Made by a program: the position numbers and the translations under genes. Shown here piece by piece: positions 1-8,025 of a stretch of 58,503 nt of DNA. The notes beneath the pieces were generated by a model. The model searched no databases. It saw nothing but the letters and a program-made list of their open reading frames with translations, and was not told where the DNA came from. This stretch comes from Verrucomicrobium sp. BvORR106 (GTDB lineage: Bacteria > Verrucomicrobiota > Verrucomicrobiia > Verrucomicrobiales > Verrucomicrobiaceae): the NCBI RefSeq assembly GCF_000739655.1, contig NZ_BATR01000005.1, positions 1 through 58,503 on the forward strand, in the 5' to 3' direction. Position 1 is the stretch's first letter, and each line of letters opens with the position of its first letter.

Positions 1-516
1 CGCAACATCATCATCGTGGGCCTCATGGGTTCAGGGAAATCAACCGTGGGCCGCATGGCCGCCCACAGTCTCGGGTTTGGGTTTGTCGACACGGACCAGA
101 TCATCATCGAAAAGGCCCGCAAGACCATCCCCGACATCTTCGCCGCGGAAGGCGAGGCGGGTTTCCGCCAGCGTGAGACGGAGGCGCTCAAGTCCCTCCT
201 GGGCAAAGAAGGGCTCGTCATCGCCACTGGCGGTGGCATCGTCACCCAGCCGGCCAATCTGCCCATCCTCAAGCAGCTGGGCTATGTCGTCTGGCTGAAT
301 GCGGACCCCAACACGCTCTACCAGCGCACCGTGCACAGCAACGACCGCCCCCTGCTGCGCAATCACGATCCCGCCGCCACCCTGCGCCACCTGTACGAGA
401 CCCGGCGGCCCATGTACCAGAAGGCCAGTGATCTTCAGATCGGCACCGACGACCTGACCGCCCAGGACGTGGCCTATGGTCTGGCGGAGAGTGTGCGCGT
501 GTACTTCAGGGAGTGA
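1..516 (+). CDS. aroK: Shikimate kinase, 5' end cut by window edge
   Basis: Phosphorylates shikimate to shikimate 3-phosphate with ATP, a cytosolic step towards chorismate and the aromatic amino acids. The frame is open from base 1, so the true start lies before the window; family members begin only a few residues before the P-loop, so little is missing. Seen: Walker A GLMGSGKST (about bases 19-45), the shikimate-binding acidic motif VDTDQ, the arginine in FRQRETEAL, the glycine triplet in ATGGGIV, and the lid-type arginine in NDRPLL. Length to the stop (171 residues visible) fits single-domain bacterial shikimate kinase. The next gene starts about 120 bases downstream on the same strand. Confidence 0.95.
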   Translation, partial: RNIIIVGLMGSGKSTVGRMAAHSLGFGFVDTDQIIIEKARKTIPDIFAAEGEAGFRQRETEALKSLLGKEGLVIATGGGIVTQPANLPILKQLGYVVWLNADPNTLYQRTVHSNDRPLLRNHDPAATLRHLYETRRPMYQKASDLQIGTDDLTAQDVAYGLAESVRVYFRE

Positions 517-596
517 TCTGCTATAAGGTAAGTCAAAGGTAACGAATTGCCCTTCCCATGGGAACAAGGCGACCCGCTGCACGGCCTCCACCCGTT

Positions 597-633
597 CACT
601 TTTTACTTTTCACTTCTTACTTTTTACTTCCTG
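597..633. repeat. Pyrimidine-rich short-word repeat upstream of queG
   Basis: Between aroK and queG the plus strand runs through degenerate copies of a TTTTACTTTTCAC-like word. The complementary strand reads as GTAAAAAGT/GTGAAAAGT words. It lies directly before the queG start and has no visible Shine-Dalgarno sequence. It resembles a decayed microsatellite more than a promoter. Function unknown. Confidence 0.5.
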
Positions 634-636
634 CCC

Positions 637-1668
637 ATGCCCCCTGCCGTTCTCAAGTCAGAACTTCAGGAGCTGTCCCGCGAGCTCGGCTTCTCGGATT
701 GCCGGGTTGCCCTTGCCCTGCCAGCGACGCATCGGGAACTGTATGAGCAGTGGGTGGCCGATGGCAAGTATGGCGACATGGCCTGGATGGCCCGCAATGT
801 GGAGCGGCGCATGGATCCCCGTCTGGTGCTCCCCGGCGCGAAGTCCATCGTCGTCTTTGCGCTGAACTACTTCCAGGGTCCCGGCCCCCAGCCTGGCCAG
901 TTGGAGGGCCGGATTGCGCGCTACGCGTGGAACAACGACTATCACGACCTCATCGACAAGATGCTCAAGGCCGTGAACAGCTTCATGGAAAGCCGCGGCG
1001 GCACCCAGCGCTTCTACGTGGACACTGGCCCGGTATTGGAACGCGACTTTGCCAGTGAGTCAGGACTCGGCTGGGGCGGGAAGAGCACCATGCAGATCCA
1101 CCGCTCCCTCGGCACCTGGTTCTTCCTGGCCGAGATCCTCACCACCTTGGAGCTGGAGCCAGACTCCCCGGCTCACGATCTCTGTGGCAAGTGCACCCGC
1201 TGCATCACCGCCTGCCCCACCCAGGCCATCACCGCCCCACGGCGCATGGACGCCCGCCGGTGCATCTCCTACCTCACGATCGAGAGCAAGAGCCCCATCC
1301 CCATCGAGTTCCGCCGCGCCATCGGCGACCGCCTCTACGGCTGCGACGAGTGCCTCACCGCATGCCCGTGGAATCGCTTCGCCCAGACCTCCCACGAAGC
1401 CTGGTTCCAGGCCCGCGAGTCCGTGTTCAACCTGCGCCTCCGCGACTTCCTCGCCCTCGATGACGACGCCTTCCGCGCCCTCTTCGCCAAGTCCCCCATC
1501 AAGCGCATCAAGCGCCCCGCCTTCCTCCGCAACGTCTGCGTGGTTTTAGGAAACATTGGCACCGCCGAAGACCTCCCTGCGCTGGAGATTGCCGCAGCCG
1601 ATGAGCACCCGCTGATCTCTGAACATGCACAATGGGCGCTGGAGGAGATCCGGGGGAGGCTGGCTTAA
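637..1668 (+). CDS. queG: Epoxyqueuosine reductase QueG
   Basis: Catalyses the last step of queuosine biosynthesis in tRNA, reduction of epoxyqueuosine to queuosine, using cobalamin and two 4Fe-4S clusters in the cytosol. The 343-aa product shows the ferredoxin-like cluster motifs: CGKCTRCITACP (Cys 183, 186, 189, 193), a further Cys in RRCISYL (209), and GCDECLTACPWN (236, 239, 243). The conserved YVDTGPVLERD segment contains the expected catalytic Asp. The C-terminal part is HEAT-repeat-like, as in full-length QueG. I chose the ATG at 637 because the frame upstream of it encodes a low-complexity pyrimidine-rich stretch (about 597-633) with no protein-like character. Confidence 0.95.
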   Translation: MPPAVLKSELQELSRELGFSDCRVALALPATHRELYEQWVADGKYGDMAWMARNVERRMDPRLVLPGAKSIVVFALNYFQGPGPQPGQLEGRIARYAWNNDYHDLIDKMLKAVNSFMESRGGTQRFYVDTGPVLERDFASESGLGWGGKSTMQIHRSLGTWFFLAEILTTLELEPDSPAHDLCGKCTRCITACPTQAITAPRRMDARRCISYLTIESKSPIPIEFRRAIGDRLYGCDECLTACPWNRFAQTSHEAWFQARESVFNLRLRDFLALDDDAFRALFAKSPIKRIKRPAFLRNVCVVLGNIGTAEDLPALEIAAADEHPLISEHAQWALEEIRGRLA

Positions 1669-1736
1669 GATATTTCGCCAATCCCGGCCCACCTCGGTAA
1701 ACGACATCTTCCCAACTCACAGAAAGGATGCTCCAG

Positions 1737-2180
1737 ATGAGAATTGCCCTGGCAATCATGTTCCTCGTCCCCTTCGCATTCATCCCTTGCGAAGCCCAGC
1801 ATAAGCCGGAGGCGAAGTATACTTTGGAGAAGATGCTGGATGCCCCCAAATTCACCCCCATTCAAATCAGGGAGGGTTCCTTCACAGAGACATGGTTCAC
1901 ACTTTATGTGAACATGAGAGATGAGATTACATCGAAAAGTGATGTCGCTGGTTTTTTGCAGATTGCATCCGAACTTCGATTCCTGAGCTCGACCAACCGG
2001 GATGGACAAAAGAAGATGCCAGAGAAGGATGGTTCAGCCCGCTCCATCTTCCAAACCTTCGCCAACCAGTGGGAAGTCCTCATCCTGATTGATGGCAACA
2101 CGGTCTACATCGTCGATGAAGGGGACGAAAAGAGATTCAAACACAGCGTCGCCATTCGAAGGGAAATTGAGCGGAAGTAG
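1737..2180 (+). CDS. Small exported protein, unknown function
   Basis: A 147-aa product that I do not recognise. It has an N-terminal signal peptide: Met-Arg, then a hydrophobic core of about 15 residues, with a plausible signal peptidase I site after CEA. The mature part is polar and mixed charged with no motif I can name. ATG codons exist at 1728 and 1737. AGAAAGG at 1721-1727 abuts the first but sits 9 bases before the second, which is better ribosome-binding spacing, so 1737 was chosen. Base composition is visibly more AT-rich than the neighbouring genes, which may point to recent acquisition. It is followed by the large palindromic region. Confidence 0.6.
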   Translation: MRIALAIMFLVPFAFIPCEAQHKPEAKYTLEKMLDAPKFTPIQIREGSFTETWFTLYVNMRDEITSKSDVAGFLQIASELRFLSSTNRDGQKKMPEKDGSARSIFQTFANQWEVLILIDGNTVYIVDEGDEKRFKHSVAIRREIERK

Positions 2181-2444
2181 CTGTCGCGTATCCAGACTGA
2201 CGGGAGATTGATGTCTGAAACTGACCCGTATTGATGAGCACCGGGCAGACATCGCCTGCGGGGGACTACATATCCCTTATCGGAGCAGTGCGTTTTGGAA
2301 GTGGAATACGCCAGCGTCCTGCACGTGGAGGACCCAAGCCTGTCGAAGCTTGGTGATACGGCGAGGGGGCGAAGCTTGCAGACGCTTCAGTGAGTGCCTG
2401 CCAAGGAATCTATGTCGTGAAGCACAGACTGACAGGCCTCAAAA

Positions 2445-3024
2445 TGGCCTGTGCTTGGGGAGCTCGGGGAGCGCACGCATCCTGCGTGCTGTTTGCGGCA
2501 TCTTGCCGCGAACGTCAGTCAGCTTGTGGCATCGGGAGGGGCTACCCAACATTCATGCAACATCACATTCGAGCGACATGGAGGTGTTGAAGGTGGTGGG
2601 AGGAAAAGCGCATGCTGTCGGCCTTCCCACCTGAGTAGCATCTTCGGATGGCACCCAACGTAGACTCGCTGGAAGCTCGTCAACGTTGGGCTTGTAGCCT
2701 CATCCTCTTCGAGGAAGAGCTTCGACTGAGGACGTGGGAACCGACTCTGGCTCAGCCCTCGGTAAGTCCCCTCAGAGGATTTGGGCCTGAAAGGCCCAGA
2801 GAGCCCAGCCCAGGGGCAAAGGCCACGAAGTGGACGGAGACCCTGGGTACCTCCAACGAGGATGATCAGGTGGGAAGGCCGACAGCATCCGCTATCGGCC
2901 CATTTTCATCAACACCTCCACGTCGGTGGGAACTGATGTCATGCGCTGACTGACGTTTGCGGCAAGATGCCGCAAACAGCACGCAGGAATGCGTGCACTC
3001 CCCGAGCTTCCCAGGCACAGGCCA
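2445..3024. repeat. Long imperfect inverted repeat in gene-free region 2181-3098
   Basis: The left arm (about 2445-2643) is the imperfect reverse complement of the right arm (about 2861-3024), with a central segment at 2644-2860. The outermost roughly 75 bases of each arm match almost perfectly and themselves contain small palindromes such as GCGGCATCTTGCCGC. An inner block around 2578-2635 pairs with 2861-2930. The arms differ in length, so indels have accumulated. Open frames across it are by-products of the repeat and show no protein-like composition. I see nothing recognisable in 2181-2444. A copy of part of the right arm lies at 54753-54803. Confidence 0.8.
2783..2848 (+). repeat. 66-bp structured dispersed repeat, copy 1
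   Basis: It sits in the centre of the long palindrome and matches 47005-47070 at about 60 of 66 positions. It can fold into three stems: GGGCCT-GAA-AGGCCC, an outer CCCAGGG/CCCTGGG pair, and CCAC-GAA-GTGG inside that. The differing base in the first stem keeps pairing (A-U here, G-U in the other copy). It may be a mobile intergenic RNA-like element; function unknown. Confidence 0.7.
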
Positions 3025-3098
3025 CTCTGAGAAACGGGGCACAACAAGGCATTGGCACTTCTTGTTCGACCAGTAGATTCAGGATCCCTGCCCTACCC

Positions 3099-3803
3099 AT
3101 GATCGCCACCTTCATCCTGGTTGACTACAACAACGCCCCGCCTGCCCGAATTTCCGAGTTGGCGAAGTCCCAGCACAAGGTTCTTGTCTTCCTGGGACAC
3201 AATCAAGACACCGTATCTCTGGAACTGGCAACCGCCCTCCAGGTGCTTGGGAAGAATGGCGAATATGTCCAAGCCCCGGGGGATGGGCCGCAGGCCCTCG
3301 ATCTCCACATCGCGTACTACATGGGCAAGATCGCGTGCGACAATCCCCATGCCTGCATCCATGTCGTCTCCAATAACCCGCGGTTCGATCCCTTGATCCA
3401 ACACCTCAGGAAGACTCATCAAGCTGCCGTATCTCGCAGCGACAGTCTGGATGCCGTGATCTCTGCACAAACTCTTGTCCCACTCCCGCTCGAACAGTTC
3501 CTCGCAACCGTCGAGAATTGGTTGAGCAGTCCATCTTATCACGGCCCCCGCACCCTGCCCAAGCTGCACAACGGTCTGAAGTCCTTTCTGCCCAAGTCCG
3601 TCACCAAAGCAGAACGTCAGCTCATTATCACAGCACTGCGAGAGCGGGGGCACTATGTCATTGAGGGAAACAAACTCTTGTGGCCCAAGGCCGCAACCTT
3701 CCCCGTCAAGCGTCCCATCACGCCATCCAGACAGGAACGGCACGAAGAACCGCAAGCCCCCAAAACAGGGCAGAGCTGGGATGACGACGATATTCCGTTT
3801 TGA
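3099..3803 (+). CDS. PIN-like nuclease candidate with winged-helix-like domain and SSB-type C-terminal tip
   Basis: A 234-aa product. Residues 1-125 resemble a PIN/NYN-fold ribonuclease domain: FILVDYNN with Asp9 in strand 1, VLVFLG strand 2, ALDLHIAYY with Asp68, and HVVSNNPRFDPL with Asp97. These are the usual places for metal-binding acids. Residues about 150-195 (LPKLHNGLKSF to GNKLLWP) look like a small winged-helix or LOTUS/OST-HTH-type module. A Pro/Gln/charged linker (196-225) follows. The last residues, SWDDDDIPF, end in the same six residues (DDDIPF) as E. coli single-stranded DNA-binding protein. The ATG at 3099 starts exactly at the domain; the upstream open frame is repeat-derived. 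The gene appears monocistronic. Nuclease activity and partner binding are inferred. Confidence 0.8.
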   Translation: MIATFILVDYNNAPPARISELAKSQHKVLVFLGHNQDTVSLELATALQVLGKNGEYVQAPGDGPQALDLHIAYYMGKIACDNPHACIHVVSNNPRFDPLIQHLRKTHQAAVSRSDSLDAVISAQTLVPLPLEQFLATVENWLSSPSYHGPRTLPKLHNGLKSFLPKSVTKAERQLIITALRERGHYVIEGNKLLWPKAATFPVKRPITPSRQERHEEPQAPKTGQSWDDDDIPF

Positions 3804-3881
3804 CAGCCCCCTTGGAGACAGTTGCAGGATTAACCACCCCGCCGCTGAAAAGTCCCCGCCCACCTCGCGTATGTCTGCCTC

Positions 3882-4868
3882 ATGCGTGCACCTCATCTTT
3901 TCTGGCTCGTCGCCCTCGCCGCCAGCCTTCCTGTGCCAGGCTTTGCCCAAGAGCCCTCCCCGCTCCCCGACGCCAAGCCCATCCCGCTGGTACAGGTGAC
4001 ACCCCTGCCGGACTATCAGGCGTCGTTCACGTATCGTGGTCATGAACTGACCCGGTTCCGGTTTGATCCGGCTGCAAAACGCCCCTTCTGGTATCCCGCG
4101 CAAACTTCCCTGGCCCCTTCGGTGATCCGCATGGGGCATCCGCATGACCCCATCAGCCACCGTCACCACTACGGCATCTGGATGACGCACAATATCGTCA
4201 GCGGCATCAACTTCTGGGATGACGAGCACGGCAAAGGCAAGGGCAGCATTCAGCACCAAAAGGTCCTGGGTTACTGGGATGGCGATGAATCCGCCATGAT
4301 GATGACCCTGAACCACTGGGTGAGCGAGGAGGGCGGAAAGGTCCTGCTCATTGAAAAACGCCACATGGAAGTCCGCCCGGTGCCGGATGCGAGTTCCTGG
4401 CTGCTCATTGTGGACAGTGAATTCCTCGCTCCCAAAGGGCAAACCACCACCTTTGAAGGCAGCGGCTTCGGCCTCATGAGTGCCCGGATGGCCAAGTCCA
4501 TTGGCGTGCATGACGGCGGCGGCCGCATTCTTAACTCGGAAGGGCAGGTGAATGAGGAGCAGGTTTTCCGCAAACCCGCGCGCTGGTGCGACTACAGCGG
4601 GCGACTTACCGCTGAGGGATTCGCGGGCATCACCCTCCTCAATCATCCCGGCAATCCGAATCATCCAACCGCCTACCACGTGAGGAACGATGGTTGGATG
4701 TGCAACGCCCTGTCCCTTGAAAAGCCCGTCGCAGTAGGAGATGCCTCTCCGCTGCACGTGCGGCATGGACTGTGGGTCCATGAGGGCGTGCCCGATCAGC
4801 GTCGCTGTGAGTCCGTTTGGGCCGACTTTGTCAAAATGTCGCTCCCGGATATGAACAAGAAGCCCTAA
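3882..4868 (+). CDS. Secreted PmoA-like family protein (DUF6807)
   Basis: A 328-aa protein with a signal peptide ending near GFAQ. The conserved pattern of the PmoA-like/DUF6807 family is visible: FWYP near residue 70, then RMGHPHDPISHRHHYGIWMTH with clustered histidines, NFWDD, and a C-terminal beta-rich part with NHPGNPNHPTAYHVR. The family is common in Verrucomicrobia and Planctomycetes next to sugar oxidoreductases; its biochemical role is not settled despite the methane-oxygenase name. The histidine cluster suggests metal or carbohydrate binding (inference). It lies 78 bases before the Ser/Thr kinase gene on the same strand. Confidence 0.85.
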   Translation: MRAPHLFWLVALAASLPVPGFAQEPSPLPDAKPIPLVQVTPLPDYQASFTYRGHELTRFRFDPAAKRPFWYPAQTSLAPSVIRMGHPHDPISHRHHYGIWMTHNIVSGINFWDDEHGKGKGSIQHQKVLGYWDGDESAMMMTLNHWVSEEGGKVLLIEKRHMEVRPVPDASSWLLIVDSEFLAPKGQTTTFEGSGFGLMSARMAKSIGVHDGGGRILNSEGQVNEEQVFRKPARWCDYSGRLTAEGFAGITLLNHPGNPNHPTAYHVRNDGWMCNALSLEKPVAVGDASPLHVRHGLWVHEGVPDQRRCESVWADFVKMSLPDMNKKP

Positions 4869-4946
4869 ACCTTTGAGATTGCTTGATTCGCGCTTGGCAA
4901 GATGGACGTGCCACGGGTAGAGTTTTTCTTGATTTGATCCAATAGA

Positions 4947-7064
4947 ATGGCTGGACGGTATAAATTCCTCGAAGAGCTCGGCAAAGGCGGGGCGGGTGCG
5001 GTGTTCAAAGCGTATGACACCCAGCTCGATCGCTATGTCGCCATCAAACGTCTTTTCACCAAGGCGGAGATGGAGCAATCAGACGCCCAATCCGGCGGTC
5101 TGCGCAAGGAAGCGGGATCTCTCGCCACGCTCCAGCACCCCAACATCGTCTCCATCTACGACCTCAGCAGCGATGACGAGGGGTTCTTCATGGTCATGGA
5201 GCTCGTGGAAGGCGAGACCCTGGCCGACTGGATCGCCAACGGTCCGATGAACCTGGGCGATTTCCAGGAACTGGCGTCCCAGACCATGGAAGCCGTACTG
5301 GCCGCCCACAGCCTCAGCCTGCTGCACCGGGACCTCAAGCCTGAGAACATCAAGGTGCAGCGCCTGCCCGGCGGACGCATCCAGATCAAGGTGCTGGACT
5401 TCGGCCTGGCACGCCTTTCATACGGGGCCAAGAAGATGACGGAGGACCAGATGGGCAACATCATGGGCTCCATCTACTACATGGCTCCCGAGCAGTTCCT
5501 GCGCAAGCCGCTGGACGGGCGCGCCGATCTGTACGCCCTGGGTTGCGTGTATTACCAGGCCCTTTGCGGCCACCGACCGTACACCGATGCCACCGTGCAG
5601 GGCATCATGAACATGCACCTGGAGCACCGGGTGCACCCCCTGAAAACGCTGGCTCCAAGGCTGCCCGACCAGATCTGTGACTGGGTGATGTGGTTGATCA
5701 ACCTCGAACCCAACGACCGGCCGGCCAATGCCTCAGACGCCCTCAGAACGTTGAGAGAGCTAGCCTCCGCCGGATGGTTCAGTGAAACACCTGTTGCCGT
5801 GGCGGAGGCCATTCCCATGGCCGTGCCAGTCGGCGGCGGGGGTGTCACCGGCCCGCTGCGCGGCTCCACCACGCAGAGCATGGCGCGCCCGCCCACCGGC
5901 AGCGTCTCCCAGCGGCTCACCGCGAACGTGCCTAAGCGCACCACCGGCCTGCAACCCCGCCGTCCCGGCGTGAATCCTCCCGGTCCCGGGGCCCCGGGTT
6001 CGCTGTCCAACGCCTCCACCATCGTCGCCCGCAAGCCCAAGGCGGATGACGAGGATGCAGGCAGCGGCGTGCCGAAATGGGTGTACCCGCTCGCTGGTCT
6101 CGCTGTCATCGGTCTCATCTGGGGCGTTTGGCCCAAAGGCAAATCCGAGAATCCGGCCAAAACACCGCCCAAGGCCCAAGCTGGCGGCACCGTCAGCACC
6201 CCTGCCGCTCCGGCACCCGCAGCTCCCCTGCCCTCCCGCCCGGCTGATTTCATCGCTCCGGGCTGCATTCTCCAATATCGCGCTGGGGAAAAGATGGAAG
6301 CCATCGGTGCCCCGGGGAAACCGGCAACCGTGAACGCCCAGATCAAATCTTGGGGTGACCTCCAGACCCTCAGTGGCGAAGGCCCCTTGGAGACCTTTGA
6401 CGGTCAGGCAGCCTATGCCCCCACCTTGATCTTCGAAAAGCCCACGGGGCTGAAGGGCGGCGTGAACGCGCTGCGCTTTGCCACTGGACAGGGCATGGTG
6501 CACACCATGGCCAAGGGGACGACCAACAGCCGCGGCTACCCCTTTGGTGAAGATACCGCCAACAAGGGCGTCACCGTCATCATGCTGTTGCGGCCCTCCA
6601 TCATCGGCAAGGAGATCCGGTGCTTCCGCCTCCGCACGGAGGACAACAAGAACTACATCAACGTCCGCGCCTACCAGAACGGCGATTGGCGCCTGGGGAT
6701 TCGCGCTGGCAACACCAGCCGCGAGGCCAAGGTGACCAAGAGCAACACCAAGCAGTACAGCCTGGTCGGCGTCACATGGGATATCGTTATCGGCAAGGCC
6801 GTCATCAATGTCCGCCTGGCTGACGGAACCAAGTACCGGGCGGAAGTGGACACGCCCAAAGAATCGGTGAGCGTCTTCAACGACCTGCGGATCGGTGACT
6901 TCACCACCGATCAATCCAATCCCGTCGCGCCGGAAGACAAATTCTCAGGAGACGTCATTGAGCTGGCGGTCTGGCCCTTTGCCATGGGTTCGGAGGACCG
7001 CACAGCCCAAGAGATGAAGCTCACGCAGTACTACTTCGAGAACCCCGGCAACCGCTACAATTAA
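4947..7064 (+). CDS. Membrane-anchored Ser/Thr protein kinase with extracytoplasmic lectin-like domain
   Basis: A 705-aa Hanks-type kinase. Residues 5-275 form the kinase domain: glycine loop GKGGAGAVFK (12-21), invariant Lys34 in VAIKR, catalytic loop HRDLKPEN (about 127-134), metal-binding DFG at Asp151, and MAPEQ. A Pro/Gly/Thr-rich linker (about 285-370) leads to one membrane helix (about 378-396, VYPLAGLAVIGLIWGVW). Beyond it lies a Pro/Ala spacer and a C-terminal beta-rich domain (about 430-705) resembling a LamG/concanavalin-A fold. The topology suggests signal sensing outside and phosphorylation inside; the ligand and substrates are not evident. The gene stands alone between the DUF6807 and SMUG1-type genes. 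Confidence 0.9.
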   Translation: MAGRYKFLEELGKGGAGAVFKAYDTQLDRYVAIKRLFTKAEMEQSDAQSGGLRKEAGSLATLQHPNIVSIYDLSSDDEGFFMVMELVEGETLADWIANGPMNLGDFQELASQTMEAVLAAHSLSLLHRDLKPENIKVQRLPGGRIQIKVLDFGLARLSYGAKKMTEDQMGNIMGSIYYMAPEQFLRKPLDGRADLYALGCVYYQALCGHRPYTDATVQGIMNMHLEHRVHPLKTLAPRLPDQICDWVMWLINLEPNDRPANASDALRTLRELASAGWFSETPVAVAEAIPMAVPVGGGGVTGPLRGSTTQSMARPPTGSVSQRLTANVPKRTTGLQPRRPGVNPPGPGAPGSLSNASTIVARKPKADDEDAGSGVPKWVYPLAGLAVIGLIWGVWPKGKSENPAKTPPKAQAGGTVSTPAAPAPAAPLPSRPADFIAPGCILQYRAGEKMEAIGAPGKPATVNAQIKSWGDLQTLSGEGPLETFDGQAAYAPTLIFEKPTGLKGGVNALRFATGQGMVHTMAKGTTNSRGYPFGEDTANKGVTVIMLLRPSIIGKEIRCFRLRTEDNKNYINVRAYQNGDWRLGIRAGNTSREAKVTKSNTKQYSLVGVTWDIVIGKAVINVRLADGTKYRAEVDTPKESVSVFNDLRIGDFTTDQSNPVAPEDKFSGDVIELAVWPFAMGSEDRTAQEMKLTQYYFENPGNRYN

Positions 7065-7195
7065 GGAAGGCGCAGGGCGGAATCTCCACGGGTACTCGCC
7101 TCATCCCCGGGTAACAGACGACCAAACCGGTCCTGCGGCTCGCGTCTTCAGTCTTGAGTCTTCCCGCTGACTGGGCAGTGTGCCCTACTCTCCCC

Positions 7196-7921
7196 ATGCC
7201 CAGCCCTGCCTCCGATCTCATCAAAGCCGCTCGCGACCTCAGCCGCAAACTGGCTCCGCTCAAGTTTGGCGAGCCCGTCACGCACGTGTACAACCCCCTG
7301 GAATACGCCGCCGCTCCCCACGAGCAGTACCTCACCCGTTACGGGCGTGCCGGGCAGCAGATCATGTTTCTGGGCATGAATCCCGGGCCTTACGGCATGA
7401 CTCAGACGGGCGTCCCCTTTGGGGAGATCCCCGCCGTCCGGGACTGGCTGGGTATTTCCAGCCCCGTCGGCAAGCCGCCTGTGGAGAATCCGAAGCGTCC
7501 CGTGGTGGGCTTTGACTGCCCGCAGAGCGAGGTCAGCGGGAGGCGTCTCTGGGGTCTCTTCGCCGCCAAATTCGGCACCCCCGATGCCTTCTTTGACCGG
7601 CACTTCGTCGCCAACTACTGCCCCCTGGTTTTCATGGAAGAAGGGGGCAAAAATCGCACGCCTGACAAGCTGCCTGCTCCCGAGATGGCCGCGCTCTACG
7701 CCGCCTGTGACGAGCATCTCCAGAGGGCGGTGACCGCCCTCCAGCCGGAGTGGGTCATCGGGGTGGGTGGCTTCGCCGAAGGCCGCGCCCTCCTGCTGAA
7801 AGCAAAGTTTCCTGACCTCAAGATCGGACGCGTCCTGCACCCCAGCCCCGCCAGTCCCGCCGCCAACAAAGACTGGGCAGGGAATGTGACGAAGACTATG
7901 GAAAACCTGGGATTATGGTAA
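7196..7921 (+). CDS. SMUG1-type uracil-DNA glycosylase
   Basis: A 241-aa DNA repair enzyme predicted to excise uracil and related lesions from DNA. The active-site motif 1 of the SMUG1 family is intact: GMNPGPYGMTQTGVPFGE around residues 60-77, with Asn62 in the catalytic position. Motif 2, HPSPASP, is near the C-terminus with its conserved His. Length is close to that of animal SMUG1 proteins. The ATG at 7196 was chosen because the few codons of frame before it lack family character and run through a low-complexity stretch at 7141-7165. No repair partners lie next to it. Confidence 0.9.
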   Translation: MPSPASDLIKAARDLSRKLAPLKFGEPVTHVYNPLEYAAAPHEQYLTRYGRAGQQIMFLGMNPGPYGMTQTGVPFGEIPAVRDWLGISSPVGKPPVENPKRPVVGFDCPQSEVSGRRLWGLFAAKFGTPDAFFDRHFVANYCPLVFMEEGGKNRTPDKLPAPEMAALYAACDEHLQRAVTALQPEWVIGVGGFAEGRALLLKAKFPDLKIGRVLHPSPASPAANKDWAGNVTKTMENLGLW

Positions 7922-8025
7922 CTCAGTGTACACCATTTGGTACACAAAAGCTTATTTTCCAGGGTTGCCAATCAACTCTTCTCCGACCATCATGAGCGGA
8001 GCGCGCGGACGCTCTTGCTCTTCTC

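Noticed and set aside
547-636. N-terminal extension of QueG from an upstream start
   Set aside because: The extra 30 codons translate a pyrimidine-rich short-word repeat and do not match the family.
2350-2953. Short plus-strand open frames in the palindromic island
   Set aside because: They run across inverted-repeat arms and have no protein-like composition or start context.
3093-5078. 661-codon minus-strand open frame
   Set aside because: It lies opposite the PIN-like and DUF6807 genes, has no recognisable domain, and its composition is that of a complement of GC-rich coding sequence.
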